Below, one piece after another: positions 27,446-36,247 of a stretch of DNA of 64,000 nucleotides. Position numbers and translations under genes: made by a program. The stretch is taken from the NCBI GenBank assembly GCA_030427255.1, contig JAUHWY010000004.1:100655-164654 (forward strand). The letters run 5' to 3'. Below the pieces are notes generated by a model. That model saw only the letters and a list, made by a program, of their open reading frames with translations. It did not search any database and was not told the origin of the DNA. The DNA comes from Bacteroidia bacterium. Its GTDB lineage: Bacteria > Bacteroidota > Bacteroidia > CAIKAF01. Position 1 is the first letter of the stretch. Every line of letters begins with the position of its first letter.

Positions 27446-27513
27446 AAAATCTCTACATGTTTTGGTTTAACCTGTTGATTGTCAATGGTAATTAAAGGCC
27501 GAAATCTCTACAT
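27446..27513 (-). repeat. ATGTAGAGATTT paired-box element, copy 2
   Basis: On the minus strand the boxes start at 27513 and 27458, 55 bp apart, with TGACAATCA at +29. The sequence between the boxes is more diverged than in copies 1 and 3. Copy 3 (41.1 kb) is in the same orientation. Confidence 0.75.
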
Positions 27514-27564
27514 CTTTGCTTGAGGCAGTAGATCAGCATCTAGGCGCTCAATCCTGTTCCATAA

Positions 27565-27701
27565 ATGGCCACCGCCTTGCTGGAGAAAGATTCAGATGTG
27601 CGGTTCATACAGGCATAAATGGGCACGAAGGCAGCAAGACCAGTAATTTTACACAACGCACTACCCAGGGGTTTAACCAAACAAATTCTCCTTTTGGGTG
27701 A
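27565..27701 (+). pseudogene. Degenerate C-terminal end of a tyrosine recombinase/integrase
   Basis: One frame reads ATALLEKDSDVRFIQ and breaks at a TAA after the next Ala codon. A second frame continues with GHEGSKTSNFTQRTTQGF and ends SPFG-stop at 27699-27701. Together they match the XerD-like C-terminus (HSFATHLLE...IQ-x-LLGH-x-SSKTT-x-IYTH). The catalytic Tyr position (IYTH) here reads NFTQ, so even a repaired frame would be inactive. No N-terminal part was found upstream. It lies beside copy 2 of the paired-box element. Confidence 0.6.
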
Positions 27702-27704
27702 TTA

Positions 27705-28081
27705 GAAAAATAAAAAAAATGGTATTTTTCGACAACCCTATTGAAACTACCAATTACTAGAATCAAACGAGAATGGTTTGCATGGATTAATATTTGGTGT
27801 GAGGTTTAGGGGTAGTTGGGTTTTTACGGATGTTCTCGGGCAGCCTAAAAGACGTCCCTGTAAAAAACAATGATAGACTTCAAAACATACTATTATTTTT
27901 TTTTCGAGAGGACATCAATCGGTTCTTCCCTACAATGCCTGATGAAAGTAGTTCTCCCGAAGACAATCAATACAAACAGATATACTCTATACAATGCGAA
28001 ATGCTTACACCCGCCTTTGACCATCTTATTTTTTAGAAAAAGACAGAAAAGAGTTCAATATAAAACACAAACGGACAGTGT
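27705..28081. other. AT-rich intergenic region before the Mrr gene
   Basis: 377 bp. Two short overlapping frames (27830-28036 and 27870-28085) show no protein-like pattern. I see no repeat, RNA gene or convincing promoter box. It probably contains the Mrr promoter. Confidence 0.4.
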
Positions 28082-29002
28082 ATGATACCAGACTACCAAT
28101 CCTTAATGCTTCCGTTGCTTAAACTTGTTTCGGACGGACAAGAATACAAATACAGAGACCTGGTTGAAAGTCTGGCGACTGAATTTGAAGTAACAGACGA
28201 AGAAAGAAAAGAACTTTTGGCAAGTGGCAACCAAGCCATTTTTGATAACCGAGTTGGGTGGGCTAAGACCTATTTGAAAAAGGCTGGACTACTTGACTCT
28301 CCCAAACGTGCAACTTTTGTAATTACAGACCTTGGCAAACAGACTTTAGCAAAAAATCCTGGCCGAGTAGATGCAAAGTATTTAAGACAGTTTCCTTCAT
28401 TTTTAGAATTTCAGAACGCTTCGAAAAACAATAACGAAAGCGAAGAAGATGAAACGACAATAATTGAAAGCAACGAGCAGACACCCGAAGAGCGTTTGGA
28501 CAAAGCATATCAAAGAATAAGAAAGACATTAGCATCTGAACTCCTTAACAAAGTTGTTGACCTTTCTCCTGCTTTCTTTGAGCGCCTTGTAGTTGATCTT
28601 CTTGTAAAAATGGGTTATGGAGGTTCAATCAAAGACGCAGGAAAGGCGATGGGAAAAAGCGGTGACGAAGGAATTGATGGGACAATAAAAGAAGATAAAC
28701 TTGGTCTTGACATTATTTACATTCAAGCCAAGCGGTGGAGACCAGGAAATGTTGTTGGGCGCCCAGAACTTCAAAAATTTGTTGGTGCGCTTGCCGGACA
28801 AGGAGCCAAGAAAGGGATTTTTATTACGACATCAAATTTCACCAAGGAAGCGTTGGAATACATACCAAGAAATGAAACGAAAATTGTTCTATTAGACGGC
28901 GAACAGTTGGCTCAACTAATGATTGACTACAACCTTGGGTGCACGACACAGCAGACTTATGAACTTAAAAAAATTGACAGCGACTATTTTGGAGAAGAAT
29001 AA
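28082..29002 (+). CDS. mrr: Mrr-type restriction endonuclease
   Basis: 306 residues. The N-terminal part (about 5-95) is the winged-helix Mrr_N domain (PLLKLVSDGQEYKYRDL ... FVITDLGKQTL). An acidic linker with NESEEDETT follows. The C-terminal PD-(D/E)xK nuclease (about 155-285) has FFERLVVDLLVKMGYGG, GDEGIDG and IYIQAKRW, giving the Asp and the QxK catalytic pair. Mrr proteins cut modified DNA (type IV restriction) or act on invading DNA. No methylase is adjacent, as expected. It is the first intact gene of the AT-rich island. Confidence 0.92.
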   Translation: MIPDYQSLMLPLLKLVSDGQEYKYRDLVESLATEFEVTDEERKELLASGNQAIFDNRVGWAKTYLKKAGLLDSPKRATFVITDLGKQTLAKNPGRVDAKYLRQFPSFLEFQNASKNNNESEEDETTIIESNEQTPEERLDKAYQRIRKTLASELLNKVVDLSPAFFERLVVDLLVKMGYGGSIKDAGKAMGKSGDEGIDGTIKEDKLGLDIIYIQAKRWRPGNVVGRPELQKFVGALAGQGAKKGIFITTSNFTKEALEYIPRNETKIVLLDGEQLAQLMIDYNLGCTTQQTYELKKIDSDYFGEE

Positions 29003-29248
29003 AACATACAGACAAAAGGAAGGCCAGCCCCCAATAACAGGTACTGGGCTAAATGCCCGGTAACGGGTCTAATTGAGCTTCATAAATTGCATCTAGTTTT
29101 GTGGTGTATTTACAGATTTATTTATGCTCCAAGTCCCCCACTGCGTTAAGCGCAATAGCCTTGTGCTTCATGCGGAAAAAGGCACATTTGGTTTTGCAAA
29201 GACACAAGGCAGACACAGAAAACAAAAGAGCTTGAATTTTTCAAACGC
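29003..29248. other. Intergenic region with small hairpins
   Basis: 246 bp between the convergent mrr and WYL genes. It contains overlapping inverted repeats GGGC-TAAAT-GCCC and CCCG-GTAA-CGGG around 29050-29070, and GCG-TTAAG-CGC near 29134. These may terminate transcription, but no T-run follows. No coding frame seen. Confidence 0.35.
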
Positions 29249-30253
29249 TCAATAAAGAAGCCCTGCTGACTTGAGACGCTGAGAAATACGTTCTTTGAAA
29301 TTCATTGGAGAAATTACCTTGACTTGTTCTCCGAAAGAAAGAATCAGTCTTTCCAACTCAAAATTTGGGATGACTTTGATTTTTACTTCAAGCCCAGTTG
29401 GGTCATTTTTGTGCTTTTGACTTGGATGAATAGGCTTTGTGATGATGTAAGGAGCAACTTCGGGAGAAAACTTTACCACGATTTCCTGCAACTGGATACT
29501 TTCAGGACGGGTGACGCCAACCAAGTCAAAAAAGTACTCTTCCCAATCGGTTTCTGATGGTTTGTAGTTTAAGGAAGTTTCAGACATAGACTCAATTCTG
29601 TCTAAAGCAAGATTCCAATTGGGGACTTGATTATCAGAATTCAGCCCAAATACAAACCATCGATTATTGAATTGCTTCAAATAGTATGGATGGAAAGTAA
29701 TCTCGTAAGGTTCAGAACTTTTGAAATCTTTGTATTTGACAAGTAAAACGCGCTCATTAACTATGGCATTGAACAGTGGGGTTAAAAAATGAAGTCCTTT
29801 AAGGTCAATATTGCTTTCAAAACTGATAACCTCACTTTTACGCTCAATTAAGCCGAACTTTGATTCCAACATCGGAATCATTTCGTTTACCCACTCAAAC
29901 TGAGGTGTGCCGGAGAAGCGAGAGAATATTTGAAGTGCTGACCTTATTTGTTCAGCTTCCGAATCATTTAAAGGTTGATTATTAATTGAAAAAAACAAAT
30001 CTTCATATCGGTAATATACTTTGCGGCCGTGACGGATTCTTCCAAGGGGAATAGACCAACCAGCTTCACTTTCCATGAAACGGATGTCGTCAAACAATTG
30101 CCTTCTTTGTATTCCATCGCTGTTTGGGTCAAAATCTATCAATGCTTTGTTGCACTCTTCGAGAAGGTCTTCCCAAAAATACATTCTACCCGTGTTGCGA
30201 AAGCAACGGTCTAAGACCTGATATCGAATAAGTGCATTTTTATTGATAGACAT
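29249..30253 (-). CDS. WYL-domain transcriptional regulator
   Basis: 334 residues. The N-terminal 90 residues form a winged-helix-type DNA-binding part (RYQVLDRCFRN...LFDDIRFMES). The WYL domain follows (about 150-240: VLLVKYKDF, TFHPYYLKQFNNRWFVFG, LDRIESM) and then the WCX C-terminal extension. WYL regulators control many defence loci (for example BREX and CBASS) and are thought to sense nucleic-acid ligands. It is divergent from the reverse-transcriptase locus. Each promoter carries GTGC-N9-GCAC right behind its -7 box, which suggests that this protein represses both itself and the RT operon. Confidence 0.88.
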   Translation of the reverse strand: MSINKNALIRYQVLDRCFRNTGRMYFWEDLLEECNKALIDFDPNSDGIQRRQLFDDIRFMESEAGWSIPLGRIRHGRKVYYRYEDLFFSINNQPLNDSEAEQIRSALQIFSRFSGTPQFEWVNEMIPMLESKFGLIERKSEVISFESNIDLKGLHFLTPLFNAIVNERVLLVKYKDFKSSEPYEITFHPYYLKQFNNRWFVFGLNSDNQVPNWNLALDRIESMSETSLNYKPSETDWEEYFFDLVGVTRPESIQLQEIVVKFSPEVAPYIITKPIHPSQKHKNDPTGLEVKIKVIPNFELERLILSFGEQVKVISPMNFKERISQRLKSAGLLY

Positions 30254-30269
30254 GCTTGCTGATCTTTTA

Positions 30270-30298
30270 GTGCAGCTTTAGTGCACAGAACAAAGATA
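30270..30298 (-). promoter_or_regulatory. WYL gene promoter with operator GTGC-N9-GCAC
   Basis: On the minus strand, -7 box TATCTTTG (30298-30291) is followed after 4 nt by the inverted repeat GTGC-N9-GCAC (30286-30270). A bound protein would cover the transcription start. The same arrangement is present in the divergent promoter. Confidence 0.65.
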
Positions 30299-30368
30299 CT
30301 TTTTATCCATGAATGAGCAACTTAATAGATGGAAGCACAAAAGGAGCTTTTAAAATTATTTTTATCTG

Positions 30369-30395
30369 TATCTTTGCAGTGCAGATTGAGCGCAC
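30369..30395 (+). promoter_or_regulatory. RT operon promoter with operator GTGC-N9-GCAC
   Basis: -7 box TATCTTTG (30369-30376), then 2 nt, then GTGC-N9-GCAC (30379-30395). The half sites and spacing match the WYL-side site exactly. The start of transcription would be about 250 nt before the RT gene, leaving room for a non-coding RNA. Confidence 0.65.
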
Positions 30396-30424
30396 AGAAG
30401 TGCTATACTTTTGCTGAAGTTCTT

Positions 30425-30623
30425 TGAAACACTTGCCGTAAGATATTGATTCGTGGGTGCTGGTCTCAGATTTCGGTTTGAGACAATGATCGGCATCTTC
30501 TCCCGGCCTCTGGTTGGGATGAATGTCACTGAGGCATTTTTAAGGGCTCTGTTATTGATCTAAATCAGTAATATGAAGTAGTTATTGATGTAATTATTAG
30601 TGATGAATAGGAATTGTGTTTCA
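30425..30623 (+). ncRNA. Candidate retron msr-msd RNA in the RT leader
   Basis: The roughly 250-nt leader of a retron-type RT should hold the template RNA. Here TGAAACAC (30425-30432) is complementary to GTGTTTCA (30616-30623), as expected for the a1/a2 stem that encloses msr-msd just before the RT start. Inside are hairpins TCTCA...TGAGA (about 30463-30483) and GCCTC...GAGGC (about 30506-30535), the latter followed by a T-run. I could not place the branching guanosine, so the exact msr/msd limits are unknown. Confidence 0.45.
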
Positions 30624-30633
30624 GTTGTAAAGA

Positions 30634-31887
30634 TTGAAGTATTCATACAAAAAGAGTATCCGGCAGGTGTTTTCAAAGTCCTTCAAAACTTTAGGCATGA
30701 GAATTGACCAGGCACATAGCGATCAAATCAAAAAGCAATTTGCAGAACTGAAAACCAAGGAGGACTTGATAAAACTATTAAGTGACGCCAAGAACATGCT
30801 TTATGGTGAAGAATGTAAGCCGGTTCAATTAAAATCATTGACCTATTATGCTAATCCTAAACTTTGCAAAAAGCGCTACCAGACTTTTGCCATAAAAAAA
30901 AAGTCGGGTGAATACAGAATTATACATGCTCCTGTGAAAGGGCTAAAATCTATACTCCGCTCCTTAAATTTTGTGTTGCAATATGTTTACGAGCCGCATG
31001 AAGCTGCTTCAGGTTTTGTTTTGGAAAGATCCATCGTTGATAATGCCAAGAAACATGTCGGTCACCGTTATGTGCTGAACATGGACTTGAAAGACTTTTT
31101 TCACTCCTTCGACCGCAACAGAGTGAAGATGGGCTTTATGTTTGAACCTTTTAACCTGAACGGAGACAAAGAACCTTTAGCGTTTTTATTAGCCAGTCTT
31201 TGCACCCACCCTTTTGAAATTGATGGCGAAGTAAAAGCGGTGCTTCCACAAGGCAGCCCCACGTCTCCGACCATAACCAATATTCTTTGCAAAAAACTTG
31301 ATCGTAGACTTACCGGACTAGCCAACCGATTTGGTGCAACTTATTCAAGATATGCTGACGATATTACCTTCTCATCACCGCATAATATCTACACAGATGA
31401 AGCATTCAATACGGAGCTAAGGCGAATTATTGAAGAAGATCAGAAACTGAGGATCAACCCAAAGAAAACTCGGTTGCAAAAAGCCGGGTATCGCCAAGAG
31501 GCAACCGGATTGATTGTAAACGACAAGGTAAATGTCCGCAGGAGATATGTGAAGCAAATCCGTATGTGGCTTTATTATTGGGAAAAGTACGGCTACGAAA
31601 AAGCGGAACAAATTTTCAAACGGGATTATATTGCCGACAAAGGCCACGCGAAAAACATGAATGCACAATTGGTGAATGTGCTGGATGGGAAATTGGAGTT
31701 TTTGAAAATGGTGAAAGGAGCTGAGGATGGGACCTATAAAAGGTTAAAAATGAAGTTTAATGAATTAACTGGAATGAAGCGAGAAACGGATAAGGGGAAA
31801 ATGGACTTAGAAAGTGTAGTAAACACTATTTTGAATGAAGGGCTTAGTGAAGGCATAAACCTTTACGACAGATTCAAAAGCATCTGA
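30634..31887 (+). CDS. Retron-type reverse transcriptase
   Basis: 417 residues from TTG 30634; the next in-frame ATG is at 30697. Motifs in order: NAKKH near residue 137 (the NAxxH of retron RTs), NMDLKDFFHSF (motif A, catalytic Asp), LPQGSPTSP (motif B), YSRYADDITFSS with YADD at about 240 (motif C) and ATGLIVN near 290, which corresponds to the retron VTG motif. Retron RTs copy part of their own RNA into msDNA and form anti-phage complexes with an effector. The next ORF starts 2 bp after its stop and is the probable effector. Confidence 0.9.
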   Translation: MKYSYKKSIRQVFSKSFKTLGMRIDQAHSDQIKKQFAELKTKEDLIKLLSDAKNMLYGEECKPVQLKSLTYYANPKLCKKRYQTFAIKKKSGEYRIIHAPVKGLKSILRSLNFVLQYVYEPHEAASGFVLERSIVDNAKKHVGHRYVLNMDLKDFFHSFDRNRVKMGFMFEPFNLNGDKEPLAFLLASLCTHPFEIDGEVKAVLPQGSPTSPTITNILCKKLDRRLTGLANRFGATYSRYADDITFSSPHNIYTDEAFNTELRRIIEEDQKLRINPKKTRLQKAGYRQEATGLIVNDKVNVRRRYVKQIRMWLYYWEKYGYEKAEQIFKRDYIADKGHAKNMNAQLVNVLDGKLEFLKMVKGAEDGTYKRLKMKFNELTGMKRETDKGKMDLESVVNTILNEGLSEGINLYDRFKSI

Positions 31888-31889
31888 AA

Positions 31890-32777
31890 ATGAAGGATAA
31901 GGAAAAACTAAAAAAATTAGTCCAGATCATTGGAGACCTTCTAAAAGTTGAAGGAAATGAATGGTTAATTGCTGAAATATTGAAAACAATTGGTGAAACA
32001 TCACCTGTTGAAGAGATTGCAAAACATTCTATTATTCAAAATATACATGAATATTGTGTTGAGAAAAAAATTGAAAAACAAGCAACAGAGTTCTATAATT
32101 CATTCCCTATTCAAGAAATAAAAGACCAGCTCATTCAAGATTATAAGAAAATGGAGCATGAAAGGCGAAGAGATGACTTTGAGAATTTTTGTCTTTGCCT
32201 TTATCAACAAATTGAAAACATCACCAACATTCTTTTTGATTCTAGAATTTATACTAATTGGGGAGTAGCGAGAAATGAAATTGCCATAAAATCATCATTT
32301 GATGCATCACAACATAAGTACGTCTTGCCTATCTCAGGAGGTACAACACTTGAACAGTTAGTTTTTCAGGGTACAGATACAATAAAATGGTTCGCTAATA
32401 GAAAATTCAGAGCAGTGCTATATTATTTCTATTTTGACAAAAACGTGGTAAAAGATGACTATGAATTCAATTCAATCTATTACGTTCATGAAGAAATTTA
32501 CCAAATTAGAAATCAAAATCATAGAGGTAGTAAGCCATCTCCATACCAAAAAATAACAATAGACAAAATAAGGGGTAATGAAGCTAGATACTACTTTAAA
32601 TTTTATGGGTTTCTACAAGATTTTGTAAACCATATTGAATTAGCCTATACAAATAGACCCAAATCTACAAATAAGAATATTTCACCTTCAAAAAAATCAC
32701 ACCCCCAAAAAAACACACTCGGTGCAATTAAACCAGAACTTGAAAAATTAAAGCAACAGATGGATAAATATAAATAA
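31890..32777 (+). CDS. Putative retron effector with a HEPN-like motif
   Basis: 295 residues, mostly helical and charged, ending in a Lys/Ser-rich tail. It lies 2 bp behind the RT gene. I do not recognise a named family. A helix near residues 90-110 (FENFCLCLYQQIENITNIL) and the motif IRNQNHRG with Arg207 and His211 resemble HEPN ribonucleases, whose active site is usually R-x(4-6)-H, often with RN. Here the spacing is R-x(3)-H, so the match is imperfect. If it is a HEPN RNase it would be a toxin held by the RT-msDNA complex. The function is inference from position and one motif. Confidence 0.55.
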   Translation: MKDKEKLKKLVQIIGDLLKVEGNEWLIAEILKTIGETSPVEEIAKHSIIQNIHEYCVEKKIEKQATEFYNSFPIQEIKDQLIQDYKKMEHERRRDDFENFCLCLYQQIENITNILFDSRIYTNWGVARNEIAIKSSFDASQHKYVLPISGGTTLEQLVFQGTDTIKWFANRKFRAVLYYFYFDKNVVKDDYEFNSIYYVHEEIYQIRNQNHRGSKPSPYQKITIDKIRGNEARYYFKFYGFLQDFVNHIELAYTNRPKSTNKNISPSKKSHPQKNTLGAIKPELEKLKQQMDKYK

Positions 32778-32958
32778 TGCAGATACACCGCACAAATAAA
32801 ACCATCATTGGGCAAGAAAAAATAGCCGACATGAAAATATTCGACCCTTTCAAACATATCATCCTTACCAATGACCTACGCAAGGCGTTGGAAAAGCTCC
32901 ATACTTTTTTGGAAAGTGCCGAGCAGGTGTTAATCCTTTAGGGATATGCGTGAAGTTG
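32773..32958 (+). pseudogene. Broken duplicate of the helicase 5' end
   Basis: This stretch repeats the sequence at 33983-34163: the same AATAATGCAGATACA start, then a frame reading MKIFDPFKHIILTND, LRKALEKLHTFLES and EQVLIL before a TAG. The intact copy reads VKIFDHFQHINLTND and so on. The copy therefore covers the intergenic junction and the first 35-40 codons of the helicase. It has an ATG where the intact gene has GTG, which supports that start codon. Confidence 0.85.
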
Positions 32959-32988
32959 AGTATAACCTTTAACGAGCAGGCAACAACC

Positions 32989-33987
32989 ATGAAACCATCT
33001 AACACTATTCTCACCGACATTCAATCCATCATATTCAATGCGAGGGAAAAAGCTGTTCGCTCGGTAAACTTTGAGCGAGTGGTGATGTATTGGAAAATAG
33101 GAGAACGAATTTTTATTGAAGAACAAAAGGGCAAAGAGCGTGCAGAGTATGGTACTGCGTTGATAAAATCTTTAGCAGAAGCATTAGAGCCACAATACGG
33201 AAGTGGTTTCTCTGCAAGGCAATTGGAGCGGTTTCGCCAATTTTATCGCACTTTCCCAAATGCGTCCGCACTGCGGACGGAATTCGGTTGGACCCATTAC
33301 AAACTACTTATTTCAGTAGAAAATGAAGATAAAAGGGCTTTTTATTTGGCTGAATCCAAGAAAAACCTTTGGACATCAAGAGAGTTAGAACGGCAAATGA
33401 ACAGCCAGCTTTACGAACGTCTGTTGCTAAGCAACAATAAAGAATCAGTAATTGCAGTGGCCAATAAAGAAAAACACCCTGTTAAAGCTGAGGAAATTAT
33501 AAAAGACCCTATGGTGCTGGAGTTTCTTGGACTCAAGAGGGAAGCTTCTTACTACGAGAAAGATTTAGAAAATGCAATCATTACCCACTTGCAAGAGTTC
33601 CTATTAGAATTGGGTAATGGTTTTGCCTTTGTAGCGCGTCAAAAACGAATTCATTTAGATGGGGATGATTTTTTTATTGACCTTGTATTTTACAATCGCT
33701 TGCTGCAATGTTTTGTTTTGATAGAAATCAAAACACACAAACTATCTCATCAAGATATGGGACAGTTACAGATGTATGTAAATTACTTTGACAGAGTAGA
33801 AAAAACTGAATTTGAAAAACCAACTATTGGAATCCTTTTATGTGCAGATAAGAATAATACGGTTGTAAAATTCTCTCTACCAGAGGATAGCGAAAATATC
33901 ATAGCCTCTAAGTATGAGTTGTATCTCCCAACGGAAAAGCAATTGCTCAAGGAACTGGAAAAAGAAATCAACAATGAAAATGAATAA
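32989..33987 (+). CDS. DUF1016/YhcG-family PD-(D/E)xK nuclease
   Basis: 332 residues from ATG 32989 (an upstream start at 32950 lies inside the duplicated helicase fragment). The N-terminal DUF1016 helical domain (about 10-140: SVNFERVVMYWKIGERIF, YGSGFSARQLERFRQFY) is followed by the nuclease domain (about 185-320). There, FFIDLVFYN supplies the Asp and FVLIEIKTHK the ExK. Members occur in restriction and defence loci, but the substrate is not settled. The gene is inserted between the broken and intact copies of the helicase start, and its stop codon falls at the first bases of the second copy. Confidence 0.9.
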   Translation: MKPSNTILTDIQSIIFNAREKAVRSVNFERVVMYWKIGERIFIEEQKGKERAEYGTALIKSLAEALEPQYGSGFSARQLERFRQFYRTFPNASALRTEFGWTHYKLLISVENEDKRAFYLAESKKNLWTSRELERQMNSQLYERLLLSNNKESVIAVANKEKHPVKAEEIIKDPMVLEFLGLKREASYYEKDLENAIITHLQEFLLELGNGFAFVARQKRIHLDGDDFFIDLVFYNRLLQCFVLIEIKTHKLSHQDMGQLQMYVNYFDRVEKTEFEKPTIGILLCADKNNTVVKFSLPEDSENIIASKYELYLPTEKQLLKELEKEINNENE

Positions 33988-34039
33988 TGCAGATACATCG
34001 CACCGTTAAAAGCAACCTTTGAATGAAAGAATAACAGAC

Positions 34040-36247
34040 GTGAAAATTTTTGACCATTTCCAACATATCAACCTTACCAATGACCAGCGCAATGCGTTGG
34101 AAAAGCTCCAAACTTTCTTGGAAAGTGATGAGCAGGTGTTTATCCTTCAGGGGTATGCGGGAAGTGGTAAAACCACGCTGCTCAAAGGTTTTGTGGAATA
34201 TCTTCAGTCATTGGAGAAGAAATATCAATTGATGGCTCCAACTGGCAGAGCAGCAAAAGTCATTAATCAGAAAACCGGCTTTGAATCTACTACCATCCAC
34301 AGAGGTATTTACAGCTTTGAAGAATTGCAGGAAACCAAACAGAGTGCGGATGAAAGCGATGTGTCGTTTTTGTACCAATATAAAATCAGGAGCAATGCGG
34401 AAGTTCATGATTCGGTACTGATAGTGGATGAAGCATCTATGGTAAGCGATATTTTAAGCCAAGGCGAATTTTTCCGCTTTGGGAGTGGCCAATTGTTGCA
34501 AGACCTGATTACTTATGCAAGAATACAAGATGCAAGCACAACTAGTAAAATCATTTTTATTGGTGACCCTGCGCAGTTGCCACCAATAGGAATGAACTTT
34601 TCCCCTGCACTTGACCCACACTATTTAAGCGAAAAATACAAGGTTTCCGTTTCATTAGCAGAAATTAAGGAGGTGAAACGGCAAGATGCCAATAATGGAA
34701 TTTTGATTTCAGCCACTAAAATAAGGCAGTGCCTAACTTCCGGCTATTTCAACGATTTTGATTTGAGAGAAAACAATCGTGACATTTTCAATCCCACATA
34801 TCAGGATTACTTAGAAACCTATAAGGCACAGCAGGGCTCAAAAATCATCATCTGCTATAAAAACAAAACAGCACTTGATTTGAACCGAGCTATTCGGAGA
34901 GACAAATTTGGGAAGGATTTACCTATTCAGGCATCCGATACCGTTATCATTGGTGGCAACAATTACCGTTTAGGTATAATGAACGGTGAATTTGCTATTG
35001 TTTCAGATGCAAGTCCATCTGTTGAAAGCAGAGAAGTAAAGTTTTATGATAAAGGGGGAAAAACCAATAGTGTGAGACTTACCTGGCGTAGCATAAGTCT
35101 TGTTTTGCCAAATGAAGATAATCAGCCCAAAACCATAAACGGGTTTATTTTAGAAAATTATCTATACAGTGAAAACTACCTAAGACCCGAAGAGCAAAGA
35201 GCCCTTTATATAGATTTCAAAAACAGACATCCCAAACTTAAAAAGGGTACAGAGGAGTTTAAGGAAGCCATTATCAATGATAAATATTTCAACTGCATAC
35301 TTTTGAAATACGGTTATGCAGTAACCTGCCATAAAGCGCAAGGCGGTGAATGGGCAAATGCTTTTGTTTTTTGGGACAGAGGAACGCAAGCCAAATTCAA
35401 CTTTTATGAATCAGCGCATGATCGCACCAGCAAGACCAATTCTGAGTTTTATCGTTGGGCATATACCGCGGTTACCCGATCATCCAAGAAGCTTTTTTGT
35501 ATCAATCCACCCTATTTTTCATCATTTTCAGGAATGAGTTTTATTGATGTGCCTGTTCAACAAGCCTTCAATGCATTGACAGGGCAGTCAAATACTACAA
35601 CCGAAATCAACATCAATGAAGTTTTACCGGAATTGGAAAAATTTGGTTTATTAAATGCACCAATAACCATTCAGGACCATTTCATTCAATTTTGGTACAA
35701 TCTGCGTAAACATTTCATTGATATCGAGGCATGGCAAAGGGTTGGATATGAAATACGCTATATATTCAAAAGAGAAGGCCAAACAGCAGCTTTCAAGTAT
35801 TGGGTAAACGGCCAAAATGTATTTAAAGCGAAGTTTCAGAAACTCCCTGCCCAGACCAATTCTGACGAACTGTTTGAAACAATAGCCAAACTGCTTGAGA
35901 ACGCAAGTCCAGTGGTTGTAAGCAGAAATAGTGCAGAGGATAGCTCAGCACCAATTGAATTTGATGTAGCCATTGAGGAAGAAAGGCCATTTTTAAAACA
36001 CTTGTTTGATCAATTAACTATTAGTTTGTTGCCGGGAGAAGTGATTACGAATATTCTGCATTTGCCTTATAGAGAACGATATATAATTAAGAAAAACGAC
36101 CAAGTCTGCATTTTTGATTTTATCTATGATAAGGCAGGTTTTTTTACCAATGTTCAACCTTTAGAGCAAAAATGCAACAGCTTAGAATTGCTAAATAGAA
36201 TAAAATCCATTGTAAATATCCTTAAGGAACCAGATTATGTCCATTGA
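34040..36247 (+). CDS. RecD/AAA_30-like superfamily 1 DNA helicase
   Basis: 735 residues from GTG 34040. The frame starts at TTG 34019, but the duplicated copy at 32.8 kb has ATG at the GTG position. Motifs: GYAGSGKTTLL (Walker A), LIVDEASMVSD (Walker B), GDPAQLPPIG (motif III), CHKAQGGEWANAFVF (UvrD_C_2 type, motif V) and YTAVTRSSKKLF (motif VI). About 200 extra C-terminal residues are not recognised. It is expected to be a 5'-3' ATP-driven DNA helicase. Its 3' end overlaps the TPR/OB gene by 11 bp, so the two are coupled. It probably belonged directly behind the RT and effector before the DUF1016 insertion. Confidence 0.88.
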   Translation: MKIFDHFQHINLTNDQRNALEKLQTFLESDEQVFILQGYAGSGKTTLLKGFVEYLQSLEKKYQLMAPTGRAAKVINQKTGFESTTIHRGIYSFEELQETKQSADESDVSFLYQYKIRSNAEVHDSVLIVDEASMVSDILSQGEFFRFGSGQLLQDLITYARIQDASTTSKIIFIGDPAQLPPIGMNFSPALDPHYLSEKYKVSVSLAEIKEVKRQDANNGILISATKIRQCLTSGYFNDFDLRENNRDIFNPTYQDYLETYKAQQGSKIIICYKNKTALDLNRAIRRDKFGKDLPIQASDTVIIGGNNYRLGIMNGEFAIVSDASPSVESREVKFYDKGGKTNSVRLTWRSISLVLPNEDNQPKTINGFILENYLYSENYLRPEEQRALYIDFKNRHPKLKKGTEEFKEAIINDKYFNCILLKYGYAVTCHKAQGGEWANAFVFWDRGTQAKFNFYESAHDRTSKTNSEFYRWAYTAVTRSSKKLFCINPPYFSSFSGMSFIDVPVQQAFNALTGQSNTTTEININEVLPELEKFGLLNAPITIQDHFIQFWYNLRKHFIDIEAWQRVGYEIRYIFKREGQTAAFKYWVNGQNVFKAKFQKLPAQTNSDELFETIAKLLENASPVVVSRNSAEDSSAPIEFDVAIEEERPFLKHLFDQLTISLLPGEVITNILHLPYRERYIIKKNDQVCIFDFIYDKAGFFTNVQPLEQKCNSLELLNRIKSIVNILKEPDYVH

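Noticed and set aside
27830..28085. Two short frames upstream of mrr
   Set aside because: They overlap each other in different frames and have no protein-like features.
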